A stretch of 64,000 bases of DNA from Maribacter sp. MJ134 (GCF_003970695.1 NZ_CP034570.1:1550001-1614000); one strand, 5' to 3'. Positions 24,056 through 33,606 are shown, numbered from the stretch's first letter. A program made the numbers and translations. Notes: generated by a model from the letters alone, not told the origin.

Positions 24056-25990
24056 ATGAAAAGTATTGAAACTAAAGACCGTATTGCTATTGCTTATCAA
24101 CCTGTAGGCCAATTCGAGGAGACTCGCTTTGAGAAAATACACAATGTGATTTTTTCGGATTCTAACGAGGCATCCATTAGAGTTGCTGAAGAAATAGCCG
24201 ACCTCATCAGAAAAAAACAGGCGCAAAATAAAAATTGCGTACTGGGTTTGGCCACAGGCTCCTCCCCTATTCGTGTGTACGAAGAACTTGTACGCCAACA
24301 CAAAGAAGAGGGTTTAAGTTTTCACAACGTAATCACCTTTAATTTAGATGAATACCTACCCATGGAGAAAAGTAATATACAGAGTTACTATTACTTCATG
24401 CATGAGCACTTGTTCAATCATGTAGATATCCCTTCTAAAAATGTTCATATCCCGGACGGTACCGTTTCCAGTGATGAAACAGTGGCTTACTGCCTGTCCT
24501 ACGAAAAGAAAATCAAGGAACACGGCGGACTCGATTTTCAACTCTTGGGAATTGGGCGTACGGGCCATATCGGTTTTAACGAACCGGGGTCTCATTTTAA
24601 TTCCGGAACCAGGGTAATTACCTTAGACCACATCACCAGGGTTGATGCGGCACCATCATTTCTTGGGATTGACAACGTTCCGAGAAAAGCGATCACGATG
24701 GGAATTGCGACCGTAAGAAAAGCCAAACGTATTGTGCTTCTAGGTTGGGGGGAGAATAAGGCAGGAATCATTAAAAAAACGATTGAGGGCACCATATCAT
24801 CACAAGTTCCAGCAACCTATTTACAGGAACATAAGAACTGTACGTTTGTTTTGGATAAAGGAGCGGGAAGCGAGCTTACTAGAAACAAGACGCCTTGGTT
24901 AGTGGACACTTGCGAATGGACAGAAGAGCTCATTTCAAAGGCTATGGTCTGGCTTTGTGAAAAAACCGGGAAGACGGTTTTGAGTCTAACCGACAAAGAC
25001 TATAACGATAATGGCATGGCCGATCTATTGGCCTTGGAAGATTCTTATGATTTGAATATAAAAATGTTCAATAAGTTACAACATACCATCACAGGTTGGC
25101 CGGGAGGCAAGCCAAACGCAGATGATAGTAAACGTCCGGAAAGAGCTACCCCGGTAAAAAAACGTGTAATCATATTCAGCCCACATCCGGACGATGATGT
25201 CATATCCATGGGAGGAACTTTTGATAGGCTTGTCGAGCAAGGCCACGATGTGCATATTGTATATCAGACGTCCGGAAATATTGCCGTATCGGATACCGAT
25301 GCACGAAAGTATGCCGAAATAGCCATGCAAATAAATCCCTCTGAAAAAGCACAGAAAATTATTGATGATATCTCTCAAAAAAATGAAAGCAAGCTAGATT
25401 CTAAGGAAGTTAGGCGGTTAAAGGGAAATATCAGAAGAGGGGAGTCTTACGCCGCAACGAGGTATATGGGACTAAAAGATGCCAATGTGCATTTCTTGGA
25501 CCTCCCCTTTTATGAAACGGGTACCATCAAAAAAAATAACCTGTCCGAAGATGATATCATCCTTATGATGGATGTTATACAACAGATAAAACCGCATCAA
25601 ATTTTTGCCGCAGGAGACCTTGCGGATCCGCACGGAACGCATAAAGTGTGTTTAGATGCCGTTTTGGAAGCTATGAATAGATTAAAGACAGAATCCTTTA
25701 TGGACGAATGTTGGTTATGGCTGTATAGAGGCGCATGGCATGAGTGGGACATCAATGAAATTGAAATGGCCGTACCCATGAGCCCTAGCCAGGTTATGAA
25801 AAAAAGAAATGCCATATTCTGCCACCAATCGCAAAAGGACGGGGTAATGTTCCAAGGTGATGATTCCCGTGAATTTTGGATGAGGGCAGAAGAACGCAAC
25901 AGGGATACCGCAAACAAATACAAGGCACTCGGAATGGCTTCTTATGCAGCTATGGAAGCATTTGTAAGACACAAGTTCGATTCAGAATAA
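24056..25990 (+). CDS. nagB: Glucosamine-6-phosphate deaminase fused to a PIG-L/LmbE deacetylase-like domain
   Basis: The N-terminal part (about residues 25-300) is a NagB/GNPDA domain converting glucosamine-6-P to fructose-6-P and ammonia. ATGSSP is at 67-72, Asp99 in NLDEY corresponds to E. coli Asp72, and His171 and Glu176 in GHIGFNEP correspond to His143 and Glu148. The residue equivalent to catalytic Asp141 is Thr169 (GIGRTGHI). The C-terminal part (about 368-580) is PIG-L/LmbE-like: His377-Pro-Asp-Asp-Asp, and a second metal motif PHGTH at 525-529. At 644 aa it is far longer than E. coli NagB (266). This long form recurs in Bacteroidota from memory. No nagA is nearby, so the second domain might deacetylate an amino sugar (inference). 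Confidence 0.93.
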   Translation: MKSIETKDRIAIAYQPVGQFEETRFEKIHNVIFSDSNEASIRVAEEIADLIRKKQAQNKNCVLGLATGSSPIRVYEELVRQHKEEGLSFHNVITFNLDEYLPMEKSNIQSYYYFMHEHLFNHVDIPSKNVHIPDGTVSSDETVAYCLSYEKKIKEHGGLDFQLLGIGRTGHIGFNEPGSHFNSGTRVITLDHITRVDAAPSFLGIDNVPRKAITMGIATVRKAKRIVLLGWGENKAGIIKKTIEGTISSQVPATYLQEHKNCTFVLDKGAGSELTRNKTPWLVDTCEWTEELISKAMVWLCEKTGKTVLSLTDKDYNDNGMADLLALEDSYDLNIKMFNKLQHTITGWPGGKPNADDSKRPERATPVKKRVIIFSPHPDDDVISMGGTFDRLVEQGHDVHIVYQTSGNIAVSDTDARKYAEIAMQINPSEKAQKIIDDISQKNESKLDSKEVRRLKGNIRRGESYAATRYMGLKDANVHFLDLPFYETGTIKKNNLSEDDIILMMDVIQQIKPHQIFAAGDLADPHGTHKVCLDAVLEAMNRLKTESFMDECWLWLYRGAWHEWDINEIEMAVPMSPSQVMKKRNAIFCHQSQKDGVMFQGDDSREFWMRAEERNRDTANKYKALGMASYAAMEAFVRHKFDSE

Positions 25991-25999
25991 AACCATTTT

Positions 26000-26036
26000 A
26001 AAAAGGCTTATTTTAGTGATTAAATAGGCCTTTTTT
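26000..26036 (+). terminator. Terminator-like hairpin between nagB and the GHL10 gene
   Basis: Arms of 14 bp (AAAAAGGCTTATTT against AAATAGGCCTTTTT, with one G-U pair) close an 8-nt loop and end in a T run. It begins about 10 bp after the nagB stop and ends only 5 bp before the next ATG, so it may act as an attenuator within a longer transcript as well as a terminator. Confidence 0.75.
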
Positions 26037-26041
26037 ATACT

Positions 26042-27571
26042 ATGTCAAGACATTTTCAACTCCTTCTTTTCTTCCTAAGCCTTAGTTCCTGTGGTATTTT
26101 CAATTCTTTTGAAAAAAAACCAAAAAGAGAGTTCAGGGGGGTCTGGATAGCTACCGTGGTCAATATTGATTGGCCTAAAAACGGTAATGACAACGCTGAA
26201 AAGCAAAAGGCAGATTTTTTGAACATACTGAACTTTTACCAACAACTGAATTACAATGCCGTAATTGTACAGGTAAGGGCGGCCGGCGATGCGTTCTACC
26301 CATCTGAGTTTGCTCCGTGGTCTAGGTTCCTGACAGGACTTGAAGGTAAGAAGCCAGATTGGAGCGAGAACAATTTGGAGTGGATGATCTCAGAGACCCA
26401 TAAAAGAGGTATGGAATTTCACGCGTGGCTCAACCCATATCGCGCTACTTTCGATGAGGATTTTGAGGTATTGAGTGAAACCCATGACTATTGTACCCAT
26501 CCGGAATGGATGGTGCATTACGGTAAGAAAAACTACTATAATCCAGGACTTCCCGAGGTAAGAGCTCACTTTTCGAAAATTATTGCGGAAATAGTCTCAA
26601 CTTACGATATAGATGCCATTCATTTTGATGATTATTTCTACCCTTACCAAATAACGGATGTAGTTTTCGATGACTCTTTGGCCTTTAAAACCCATGCTCT
26701 AGCAAACCAGTCATTAGACGACTGGAGGCGCAGTAATATAGATTCCTTGGTAAAAGAAACACATCGGACTATAAAATCCATTAAACCGTGGGTGCAATTT
26801 GGAATTAGTCCGTTCGGTGTTTGGAAAAACGATACAACCGACCCCAGAGGTTCCGACACTAGGGCCGGACAAACCACTTACGAAGACCTCTATGCAGACC
26901 CCTTACTTTGGATGGAGGAAGGTTGGATAGACTATTTGGCCCCGCAAGTGTATTGGAGTATGGAGCTTCCCGTGGCCTCGCACAGAAAAATTGTAAACTG
27001 GTGGGCGAAAAATAATCATAACACCAATCTATATATCGGTAACGGAGCCTATAAAATTAGGAATAACAGTGATGAAGCTTGGGAAAATAAAAAGGAACTA
27101 CCGAATCAATTTAAACTGGCCAGGGAGATTCCGGAAATATCGGGAAATATAGTATTTAGCGCAAAATCGTTACTGAACAATAACCCTGATGTAACAAAAT
27201 ACATCAAAAGAAAACTATATAGCGAACCCTCCCTTACCCCAATCACCAGCAAAACCAACGAACCACCGCAGACCGTAAAACTAATGCTGCAATCACAAGA
27301 TTCGGAAAATGTAAATTTTACGATTATTGACCAAGAAAAGTATAAATATGTCTTATGGTATACATCCGGACGAAACGTAAAATCTGAATATCATATAGAA
27401 AAATTACAGGGAAAAATGCTGATTAACGAGAAATCTAAAATTATACAAATTCCAAAAAGTAATATAAAGGGAAATTATTTTGCCCTATCATTTTTAGACA
27501 GATATGGAAGGGAAACCAAACCAGTTGTTTTACATTTAAAGGAAATTATTTACGATGATTCAAAAAAATAA
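26042..27571 (+). CDS. GHL10/DUF187 family glycosidase lipoprotein (DigH/YddW-like)
   Basis: A 509-residue lipoprotein (lipobox LSSC, Cys17) with the GHL10 signature FRGVWIATVVNIDWP at about 32-46. TIM-barrel motifs follow: YNAVIVQVRAAGDAFYPS, HAWLNPYRATF, and HFDDYFYPY with acidic residues at a strand end. The barrel runs to about residue 350; the C-terminal 100 residues look like a beta-sandwich. E. coli DigH (YddW) of this family cleaves peptidoglycan glycan strands stripped of their peptides. The neighbours ampG, nagZ, anmK and murQ make a peptidoglycan substrate likely here too (inference). Its 3' end overlaps ampG by 17 bp, arguing for one transcript. Start chosen because the signal peptide begins at once. 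Confidence 0.88.
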   Translation: MSRHFQLLLFFLSLSSCGIFNSFEKKPKREFRGVWIATVVNIDWPKNGNDNAEKQKADFLNILNFYQQLNYNAVIVQVRAAGDAFYPSEFAPWSRFLTGLEGKKPDWSENNLEWMISETHKRGMEFHAWLNPYRATFDEDFEVLSETHDYCTHPEWMVHYGKKNYYNPGLPEVRAHFSKIIAEIVSTYDIDAIHFDDYFYPYQITDVVFDDSLAFKTHALANQSLDDWRRSNIDSLVKETHRTIKSIKPWVQFGISPFGVWKNDTTDPRGSDTRAGQTTYEDLYADPLLWMEEGWIDYLAPQVYWSMELPVASHRKIVNWWAKNNHNTNLYIGNGAYKIRNNSDEAWENKKELPNQFKLAREIPEISGNIVFSAKSLLNNNPDVTKYIKRKLYSEPSLTPITSKTNEPPQTVKLMLQSQDSENVNFTIIDQEKYKYVLWYTSGRNVKSEYHIEKLQGKMLINEKSKIIQIPKSNIKGNYFALSFLDRYGRETKPVVLHLKEIIYDDSKK

Positions 27572-28826
27572 ATGGGCATGGGCGTGGGTCCCGTCACTAT
27601 ACTTCGCGCAGGGCTTGCCTTACGCTTTGGTGGTGACGGTATCCGTTATTATGTACAAAAGACTGGGTTTTAGTAATTCTGATTTAGGGCTATATACTAG
27701 TTTGTTGTATTTACCGTGGGTAATTAAACCCTTGTGGAGTCCGTTTGTGGATATAAAAAGTACCAAACGAAATTGGTTTTTGGGAATGCAACTTTTGGCC
27801 TCGGTAGCACTTTTAGCTATCGGATTAGCATTGCCTACAAACATTTTTTTCGTAACCAGTTTAGCGTGTTTCTGGATGGTGGCCTTTGCATCCGCAACGA
27901 ACGACATTGCTACGGATGGTTACTATATGATAGGCCTTACGGAAGACAAACAGTCCTTCTTCGTAGGGATGCGGAGTGTATTCTATAAGCTGGCCAACGT
28001 TACGGGCCAGGGACTTCTTGTAGTACTAGCAGGATTTCTCGAAAACAAATATGGAGATAATACCAGGGCATGGTCATATACTATGATATGTGCAGGCTCA
28101 ATTATGTTGCTCATGACGCTGACCAACTTCATCGCTACGCCAAAATTTGAAAGTTCTGATGCCATAGTCCTAGACAAACCCAAGGGTTTTTGGGAGGTCT
28201 TTGTTTCCTTCTTTAAAAAACCGGGAATGGGAATTGCCATCACATTTATTCTTTTTTTTAGACTTGGTGAATCGCAATTGGTTAAAATGGCCTCTCCTTT
28301 TCTGTTAGACCCGACATCGGTTGGAGGCTTGGGATACAGTACTTCTGAGGTGGGAACAATTTACGGGACCATAGGTGTTATATTTTTGACCGTTGGCGGT
28401 ATTCTAGGTGGTATTTTAATATCAAGACATGGTTTAAAAAAATGGATGCTACCGATGCTTATTTCCCTCAACGCTCCAAATGCACTTTACGCACTACTAG
28501 CAATAACTGGGACCACGGAGGCCTGGGCGGTAACCGGTACCGTAATCGTGGAACAGTTTGGCTATGGTTTTGGAATCGCAGGCTTTATGGTATATCTCAT
28601 TTATATAGCAGAAGGGAATTCTAAAACTTCGCACTATGCCCTAGCCACTGGTTTTATGGCCTTAGGAATGATGTTACCAGGGTTAATAAGTGGTTTTATG
28701 CAAGAGTGGCTTGGCTACGACGGATTCTTTATTTGGGTAGTATTAGCTGCCCTACCTGCGTTTATTTTATTGAAGTTTATTAAATATCCCCCGAATTTTG
28801 GCAAGGTCAAAGTAGAAGCGAACTAG
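27555..28826 (+). CDS. ampG: AmpG-type muropeptide permease (MFS)
   Basis: A 423-residue inner-membrane transporter with about 12 hydrophobic segments. The start WAWVPSLYFAQGLPYALV, the LPWVIKPLWSPFVD motif and the ATNDIATDGYYM motif are characteristic of the AmpG/SLC33-like group, which imports GlcNAc-anhydroMurNAc (peptides) from the periplasm. Somewhat shorter than E. coli AmpG (491). It overlaps the GHL10 gene by 17 bp and is followed after 2 bp by the GH3 gene, so the three are tightly coupled. The neighbourhood strongly supports the muropeptide assignment over a generic MFS call. Confidence 0.93.
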   Translation: MIQKNKWAWAWVPSLYFAQGLPYALVVTVSVIMYKRLGFSNSDLGLYTSLLYLPWVIKPLWSPFVDIKSTKRNWFLGMQLLASVALLAIGLALPTNIFFVTSLACFWMVAFASATNDIATDGYYMIGLTEDKQSFFVGMRSVFYKLANVTGQGLLVVLAGFLENKYGDNTRAWSYTMICAGSIMLLMTLTNFIATPKFESSDAIVLDKPKGFWEVFVSFFKKPGMGIAITFILFFRLGESQLVKMASPFLLDPTSVGGLGYSTSEVGTIYGTIGVIFLTVGGILGGILISRHGLKKWMLPMLISLNAPNALYALLAITGTTEAWAVTGTVIVEQFGYGFGIAGFMVYLIYIAEGNSKTSHYALATGFMALGMMLPGLISGFMQEWLGYDGFFIWVVLAALPAFILLKFIKYPPNFGKVKVEAN

Positions 28827-28828
28827 TT

Positions 28829-30400
28829 ATGATGGATTTTATTAGTGCGAAAAGACAACTTTCATTAGAAGAAAAAGTAGGACAACTCTTTATGCCGGCC
28901 GCATTTATAAATGATACGGAAGCGGAAATACAAGAGCTCGAAACCCTAATAAAAAAACATGACATAGGAGGAATCTGCTTTTTCCATTCAAGAGCTAGTG
29001 CGGCCACCAACTACGAAGGAAAAAAGCCTGTAGTGTATAACGAGAATAGTCTCGAGGTGCTAAAATCGCTGATTAACAGATATCAGAAAATTTCAAAATA
29101 TCCCTTATTAATAGCCATTGATGCGGAATGGGGACTGGCCATGCGTGTGGAAAATACCGCCCAATACCCTTATGCCATAACGCTCGGAGCAATCCAAGAC
29201 GACGCATCGTTACTATTTGAAGTAGGAAAAAATATTGCCCAAGATTGTAAAAGCGCCGGCATTCACTGGAATCTTTCACCTGTTGCAGATATCAATAATA
29301 ACCCGGATAATCCGGTAATTGGATACCGTTCTTTTGGAGATGACAGGGAGCGTGTCACCTCAAAATCCATCGCCTATGTGAAGGGCACCGAAAGTGAGGG
29401 AGTGTTAACCAGCGTAAAACACTTTCCCGGTCATGGAGATACCGCAACGGATTCGCATTTGGGGCTGCCGATTATCAATAAATCTAAAGAGGAATTGCTT
29501 AAAAACGAACTCTATCCGTTTCAAGAATTAATAAATGAAGGAGTAGATAGCGTTATGGTGGGTCACTTGGCCGTTCCTGCACTCGCCAACGGAGAAAATA
29601 CCCCTTCAAGCATTTCAAAAAAAATCATTAAGGGCGTACTAAGAGAAGAAATGCGGTTTAAGGGCGTAGTCATTTCCGATGCACTGAATATGCATGCTGT
29701 CTCCAAAAACTATCCTATACCTGGCGAGTTGGAATGGTTGGCCTTTGACGCCGGAAACGATGTATTATGTTTTGCAGAGCATACCAAAGAGGGCATTGAA
29801 AGGATATTGACCGAAGCCAACAGTAATCAAATTGATGAAAGTTTTGAACGTGTTTGGAAACTGAAGGAAAAAGCCCTAAAAAATCCAAAAGACCACAACA
29901 ATAACTCCGCCCCTAATTGGGAGGCCAAAAACCTAAATTATGCAATCGCGGAAAAATGCCTGACCATACTCAAGGGCTCGGACAAGGATATTGCTGAATT
30001 TAGAACTACGGATTTCTGTACCGTAACCTTTAAACGCTTTGTGGAAAATGAAACCCGCTCAGAAATCTTAGCGTCTTTAGCCTTACTGGAATCGGAAGTT
30101 TCGGAAGAGAATGAAGTACTGCTATTGTTAACACCCCCTAACGTAAAACCTGCTAACAATTTTGGTTTTTTAACTGAAGAAATCGAATTTATCAACAACT
30201 TAATGGATGAAAAAAAGGTAGTACTCTATCACTACGGAAATCCGTATGCGCTACAACATTTAAAATTTGACAAATCATTGGTAACTGTGGTGGTATATCA
30301 AGATTTTACTGAATTTCAAGAAGTGGCGACCGCCCATTTTTTAGGCAAGACCAAAGCACTTGGCAAATTACCTTTTGAATTAAAAACTGACGTAATTTAA
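28829..30400 (+). CDS. nagZ: GH3 beta-N-acetylglucosaminidase (NagZ-like)
   Basis: Removes GlcNAc from GlcNAc-anhydroMurNAc taken up by AmpG. The NagZ signature KHFPGHG at 197-203 continues to the catalytic Asp208/His210 dyad (DTATDSH), and the nucleophile Asp284 is in VISDALNM. No signal peptide (MMDFISAKRQ), so it should be cytoplasmic. At 523 residues it is longer than E. coli NagZ (341); the extra C-terminal 160 residues form a GH3 C-terminal-like domain, as in Gram-positive and Bacteroidota versions. It lies 2 bp after ampG and 15 bp before anmK. Confidence 0.93.
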   Translation: MMDFISAKRQLSLEEKVGQLFMPAAFINDTEAEIQELETLIKKHDIGGICFFHSRASAATNYEGKKPVVYNENSLEVLKSLINRYQKISKYPLLIAIDAEWGLAMRVENTAQYPYAITLGAIQDDASLLFEVGKNIAQDCKSAGIHWNLSPVADINNNPDNPVIGYRSFGDDRERVTSKSIAYVKGTESEGVLTSVKHFPGHGDTATDSHLGLPIINKSKEELLKNELYPFQELINEGVDSVMVGHLAVPALANGENTPSSISKKIIKGVLREEMRFKGVVISDALNMHAVSKNYPIPGELEWLAFDAGNDVLCFAEHTKEGIERILTEANSNQIDESFERVWKLKEKALKNPKDHNNNSAPNWEAKNLNYAIAEKCLTILKGSDKDIAEFRTTDFCTVTFKRFVENETRSEILASLALLESEVSEENEVLLLLTPPNVKPANNFGFLTEEIEFINNLMDEKKVVLYHYGNPYALQHLKFDKSLVTVVVYQDFTEFQEVATAHFLGKTKALGKLPFELKTDVI

Positions 30401-30415
30401 ATAGCCCTGACTCGT

Positions 30416-31492
30416 ATGAAAAATTATAAAATTCTAGGATTAATGTCGGGCACTTCTTTAGATGGGTTAGACCTTGCCTATTGCCATTTAGAGGAAGTGA
30501 ACGGGGAATGGCAATTTAAGATTAAGAATACTAAAAGTGTAGACTACACCCAAGAAATGCAGTTGGCGCTCAAAGATTCCATTCATTTATCGGCGGAACG
30601 TTTACTAGAGTTTCATAATACCTACGGTACTTGGCTCGGCGAACAGGCAAAGAATTTCATCGACGAAGCAAATCTGGAAGTAGATTATATTGCTAGTCAC
30701 GGACATACCTCCCATCATAGACCGGAATTGGGGCTAACTTTTCAAATGGGTTCGGGTCAGCATATGGCCAATGCCTCCGGAGGAAACGTAATATGTGATT
30801 TTAGAACAAACGACCTGGCCTTAGGCGGTCAAGGAGCCCCCTTGGTACCCATCGGGGACCAACTTTTTTTCAGCGCCTATGATTTTTGTCTAAATCTGGG
30901 GGGTATTAGCAATATTTCATTTCAACTAAAAAATAAGCGTATTGCCTATGACATTGGTCTTGCTAACATGATATTAAATTATATTACACGAAAAATAAAC
31001 CTGGATTATGACAACGGCGGAGAAATGGCAAAGGCAGGAAAAATTAATTCTGCCATGCTAAAAGAGCTAAATAATCTAAGATATTATGCACTGCCACATC
31101 CAAAATCTATAGGTTATGAGTGGTTTTTAGAGGAAGTAGCACCAATCGTGGACCGCACAAAAGATAAAATGGAAAATCTTTTACATACTGCGATACATCA
31201 TATTTGTGAAAAAGTTGCGCAACAAATACAAATCAACTCCAAGAAGGACGAACAACGTGTCTTGGTTACTGGCGGAGGAGCTTTAAATACTTTTCTTATT
31301 GATGTTCTAAAGGAAAAATTAGGAGACCGGACCGCCGTAGTTGTGCCAGAGCCAATTTTGATAGAATTCAAAGAGGCGCTCGTATTTGCATTGATGGGTG
31401 CCTTGAGGGTAGAACGACAAATAAATGTCCTAAGTTCGGTCACCGGAGCAAGGAGAGATTCTTCCAGTGGAGTAATTTATCTTCCCAATTGA
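30416..31492 (+). CDS. anmK: 1,6-anhydro-N-acetylmuramic acid kinase
   Basis: Phosphorylates and opens anhydroMurNAc to MurNAc-6-phosphate, the substrate of MurQ. The 358-residue protein has the family start GLMSGTSLDGLD (residues 8-19), SHGHTSHHRPE near 94-104, CDFRTNDLALGGQGAPLVP and a C-terminal VTGGGALNTFL nucleotide-binding motif. Length matches E. coli AnmK (369). It lies 15 bp after nagZ and is the last gene of the plus-strand recycling operon. Confidence 0.96.
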   Translation: MKNYKILGLMSGTSLDGLDLAYCHLEEVNGEWQFKIKNTKSVDYTQEMQLALKDSIHLSAERLLEFHNTYGTWLGEQAKNFIDEANLEVDYIASHGHTSHHRPELGLTFQMGSGQHMANASGGNVICDFRTNDLALGGQGAPLVPIGDQLFFSAYDFCLNLGGISNISFQLKNKRIAYDIGLANMILNYITRKINLDYDNGGEMAKAGKINSAMLKELNNLRYYALPHPKSIGYEWFLEEVAPIVDRTKDKMENLLHTAIHHICEKVAQQIQINSKKDEQRVLVTGGGALNTFLIDVLKEKLGDRTAVVVPEPILIEFKEALVFALMGALRVERQINVLSSVTGARRDSSSGVIYLPN

Positions 31493-31529
31493 AGTATTTT
31501 AATTAAATTCCAAATTCTAAAAAAATTAA

Positions 31530-31790
31530 ATGTCAGAAAAACAAAAAAAGGCAACAGCCTATTGGAAAGAAAACGTGAGGTATCTTTTTATACTGCTGAC
31601 CATTTGGTTTTTAGTTTCATACGGAGCAGGTATTCTATTTAAAGAGGCTTTGGACGGTATAAAACTAGGAGGCTTTAAATTAGGTTTCTGGTTTGCACAA
31701 CAAGGATCAATTTACGTCTTCGTCATACTAATTTTTGTTTACGTCCGGTTGATGAACAAACTCGATAAAAAATATGGTTATAACGAGTAA
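31530..31790 (+). CDS. DUF4212 small membrane subunit of a sodium:solute symporter
   Basis: An 86-residue protein with two transmembrane segments (about 18-38 and 55-75) and the family start KKATAYWKENVRYLFILL. DUF4212 proteins are normally encoded directly before a VC_2705-type symporter, as here (121 bp upstream of it). It is taken to be an accessory subunit of the acetate-type transporter; its exact job is not established. The 121-bp gap holds no clear hairpin or promoter box. Confidence 0.9.
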   Translation: MSEKQKKATAYWKENVRYLFILLTIWFLVSYGAGILFKEALDGIKLGGFKLGFWFAQQGSIYVFVILIFVYVRLMNKLDKKYGYNE

Positions 31791-31911
31791 TTGACGTTTA
31801 GCAAAATAAATAATAATCAGCGAAGATACAGGATACGAACCTCGAACAACCCACTTATAGGCGCCAACCAAAAACGAATTATAAGCAACAACCAACTAAA
31901 CCAATACCATT

Positions 31912-33606
31912 ATGAGTGTTCAGACCTGGACGTATTTACTTGTCGGAATAACCTTTGCTCTTTACATAGGAATAGCAATATGGTCAAGAGCCGGTTCTAC
32001 AAAGGAGTTTTATGTGGCTGGTGGTGGAGTATCCCCATTGGCCAATGGTATGGCTACCGCAGCGGATTGGATGTCAGCGGCTTCTTTTATTTCTATGGCT
32101 GGGATTATCGCTTTCGCCGGATATGACGGTTCTGTTTATCTAATGGGTTGGACCGGAGGTTACGTACTCCTAGCATTACTCTTAGCTCCGTACCTTCGTA
32201 AATTCGGAAAATTCACCGTTCCTGATTTTATCGGTGATCGGTACTATTCTAAAACGGCGCGTATCGTTGCTGTTATTTGTGCGCTTATCGTCTCCTTTAC
32301 CTACGTAGCAGGACAAATGCGCGGCGTAGGCGTGGTATTTTCTCGTTTTCTTGAAGTGGACATCAATACGGGTGTCATCATTGGAATGGTTATCGTATTG
32401 TTCTATGCGGTTCTTGGTGGTATGAAAGGAATTACATATACCCAAGTAGCGCAATACTGTGTGTTGATTTTCGCCTTTATGGTGCCCGCTATTTTTATTT
32501 CAATCCAAATGACCGGTAACCCTGTTCCACAATTAGGTATGGGTGCTACTCTGTCAGATGGTTCGGGAACTTATTTATTAGATAAACTGGACGGACTTTC
32601 TACAGAACTCGGATTCAACGCCTATACCGATGGTTCAAAATCCGTAACCGATGTATTTGCCATTACCTTGGCCTTGATGGTGGGTACGGCCGGATTGCCA
32701 CATGTCATCGTTCGTTTTTTCACGGTGAAAAGAGTAAAGGACGCCAGAAAATCAGCAGGACTAGCACTTTTGCTAATCGCGATTTTATACACTACGGCAC
32801 CAGCTGTTGCCGTGTTCGCCAGAACCAATATGATAAATACCGTAAGCAATAAGGAATATAGCTCCATGCCAGAATGGTTCAAAAACTGGGAAACTACAGG
32901 TTTACTGAGTTTCACCGATAAGAATAATGATGGAAAAATTCAATATGTGGCCGATACGGAAAAAAATGAACTAATCGTAGATAGGGATATCATGGTATTG
33001 GCCAACCCGGAAATTGCCAATCTACCCGCTTGGGTAATTGCGCTGGTGGCAGCTGGGGGACTCGCTGCGGCATTATCTACGGCGGCCGGGTTATTACTAG
33101 TGATATCGGCATCCGTTTCACATGATCTGATAAAAAAAGTTTTCCGTCCTACTATTTCAGAAAAGGGAGAACTCTGGGCGGCAAGAGGAGCAGCTACCGT
33201 TGCCGTGGTCATTGCCGGATATTTCGGAATAAACCCGCCCGGTTTTGTCGCGGCAATAGTAGCCTTGGCATTTGGGCTAGCGGCAGCTTCCTTCTTTCCG
33301 GCTATTGTGCTCGGCATCTTTTATAAAAAGATGAACAAAGAAGGAGCTATTGGAGGAATGGTCGTGGGCATTGTATTAATGCTGTTCTATATGACCAAGT
33401 TCAAATTTGGCTGGTTCGGTGGTGGAACGCAGGCAGATTGGTGGTTTGGCATATCGCCCGAAGGTTTTGGCAGTATAGCCATGTTAGCCAATTTTATTGT
33501 TGCGGTGGTTATTTTACAATTCACCCCGAGTCCACCTGAAAATGTACAGGATATTGTAGAAAATATAAGAATTCCCAGTGGTGCGGGTGAAGCATCCGAC
33601 CATTAA
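31912..33606 (+). CDS. Sodium:solute symporter, VC_2705 type (probable acetate/short-chain acid importer)
   Basis: A 564-residue SSS-family permease with about 13 membrane spans; SSS hallmarks include AGGGVSPLANGMATAADWMSAA and GTAGLPHVIVRFF. A soluble loop at about residues 310-365 contains a DKNNDGKIQY sequence starting at Asp336 that looks like an EF-hand calcium loop. It sits between its DUF4212 subunit and an acetyl-CoA synthetase gene 31 bp downstream, which makes acetate the most likely substrate (inference from context). Confidence 0.92.
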   Translation: MSVQTWTYLLVGITFALYIGIAIWSRAGSTKEFYVAGGGVSPLANGMATAADWMSAASFISMAGIIAFAGYDGSVYLMGWTGGYVLLALLLAPYLRKFGKFTVPDFIGDRYYSKTARIVAVICALIVSFTYVAGQMRGVGVVFSRFLEVDINTGVIIGMVIVLFYAVLGGMKGITYTQVAQYCVLIFAFMVPAIFISIQMTGNPVPQLGMGATLSDGSGTYLLDKLDGLSTELGFNAYTDGSKSVTDVFAITLALMVGTAGLPHVIVRFFTVKRVKDARKSAGLALLLIAILYTTAPAVAVFARTNMINTVSNKEYSSMPEWFKNWETTGLLSFTDKNNDGKIQYVADTEKNELIVDRDIMVLANPEIANLPAWVIALVAAGGLAAALSTAAGLLLVISASVSHDLIKKVFRPTISEKGELWAARGAATVAVVIAGYFGINPPGFVAAIVALAFGLAAASFFPAIVLGIFYKKMNKEGAIGGMVVGIVLMLFYMTKFKFGWFGGGTQADWWFGISPEGFGSIAMLANFIVAVVILQFTPSPPENVQDIVENIRIPSGAGEASDH

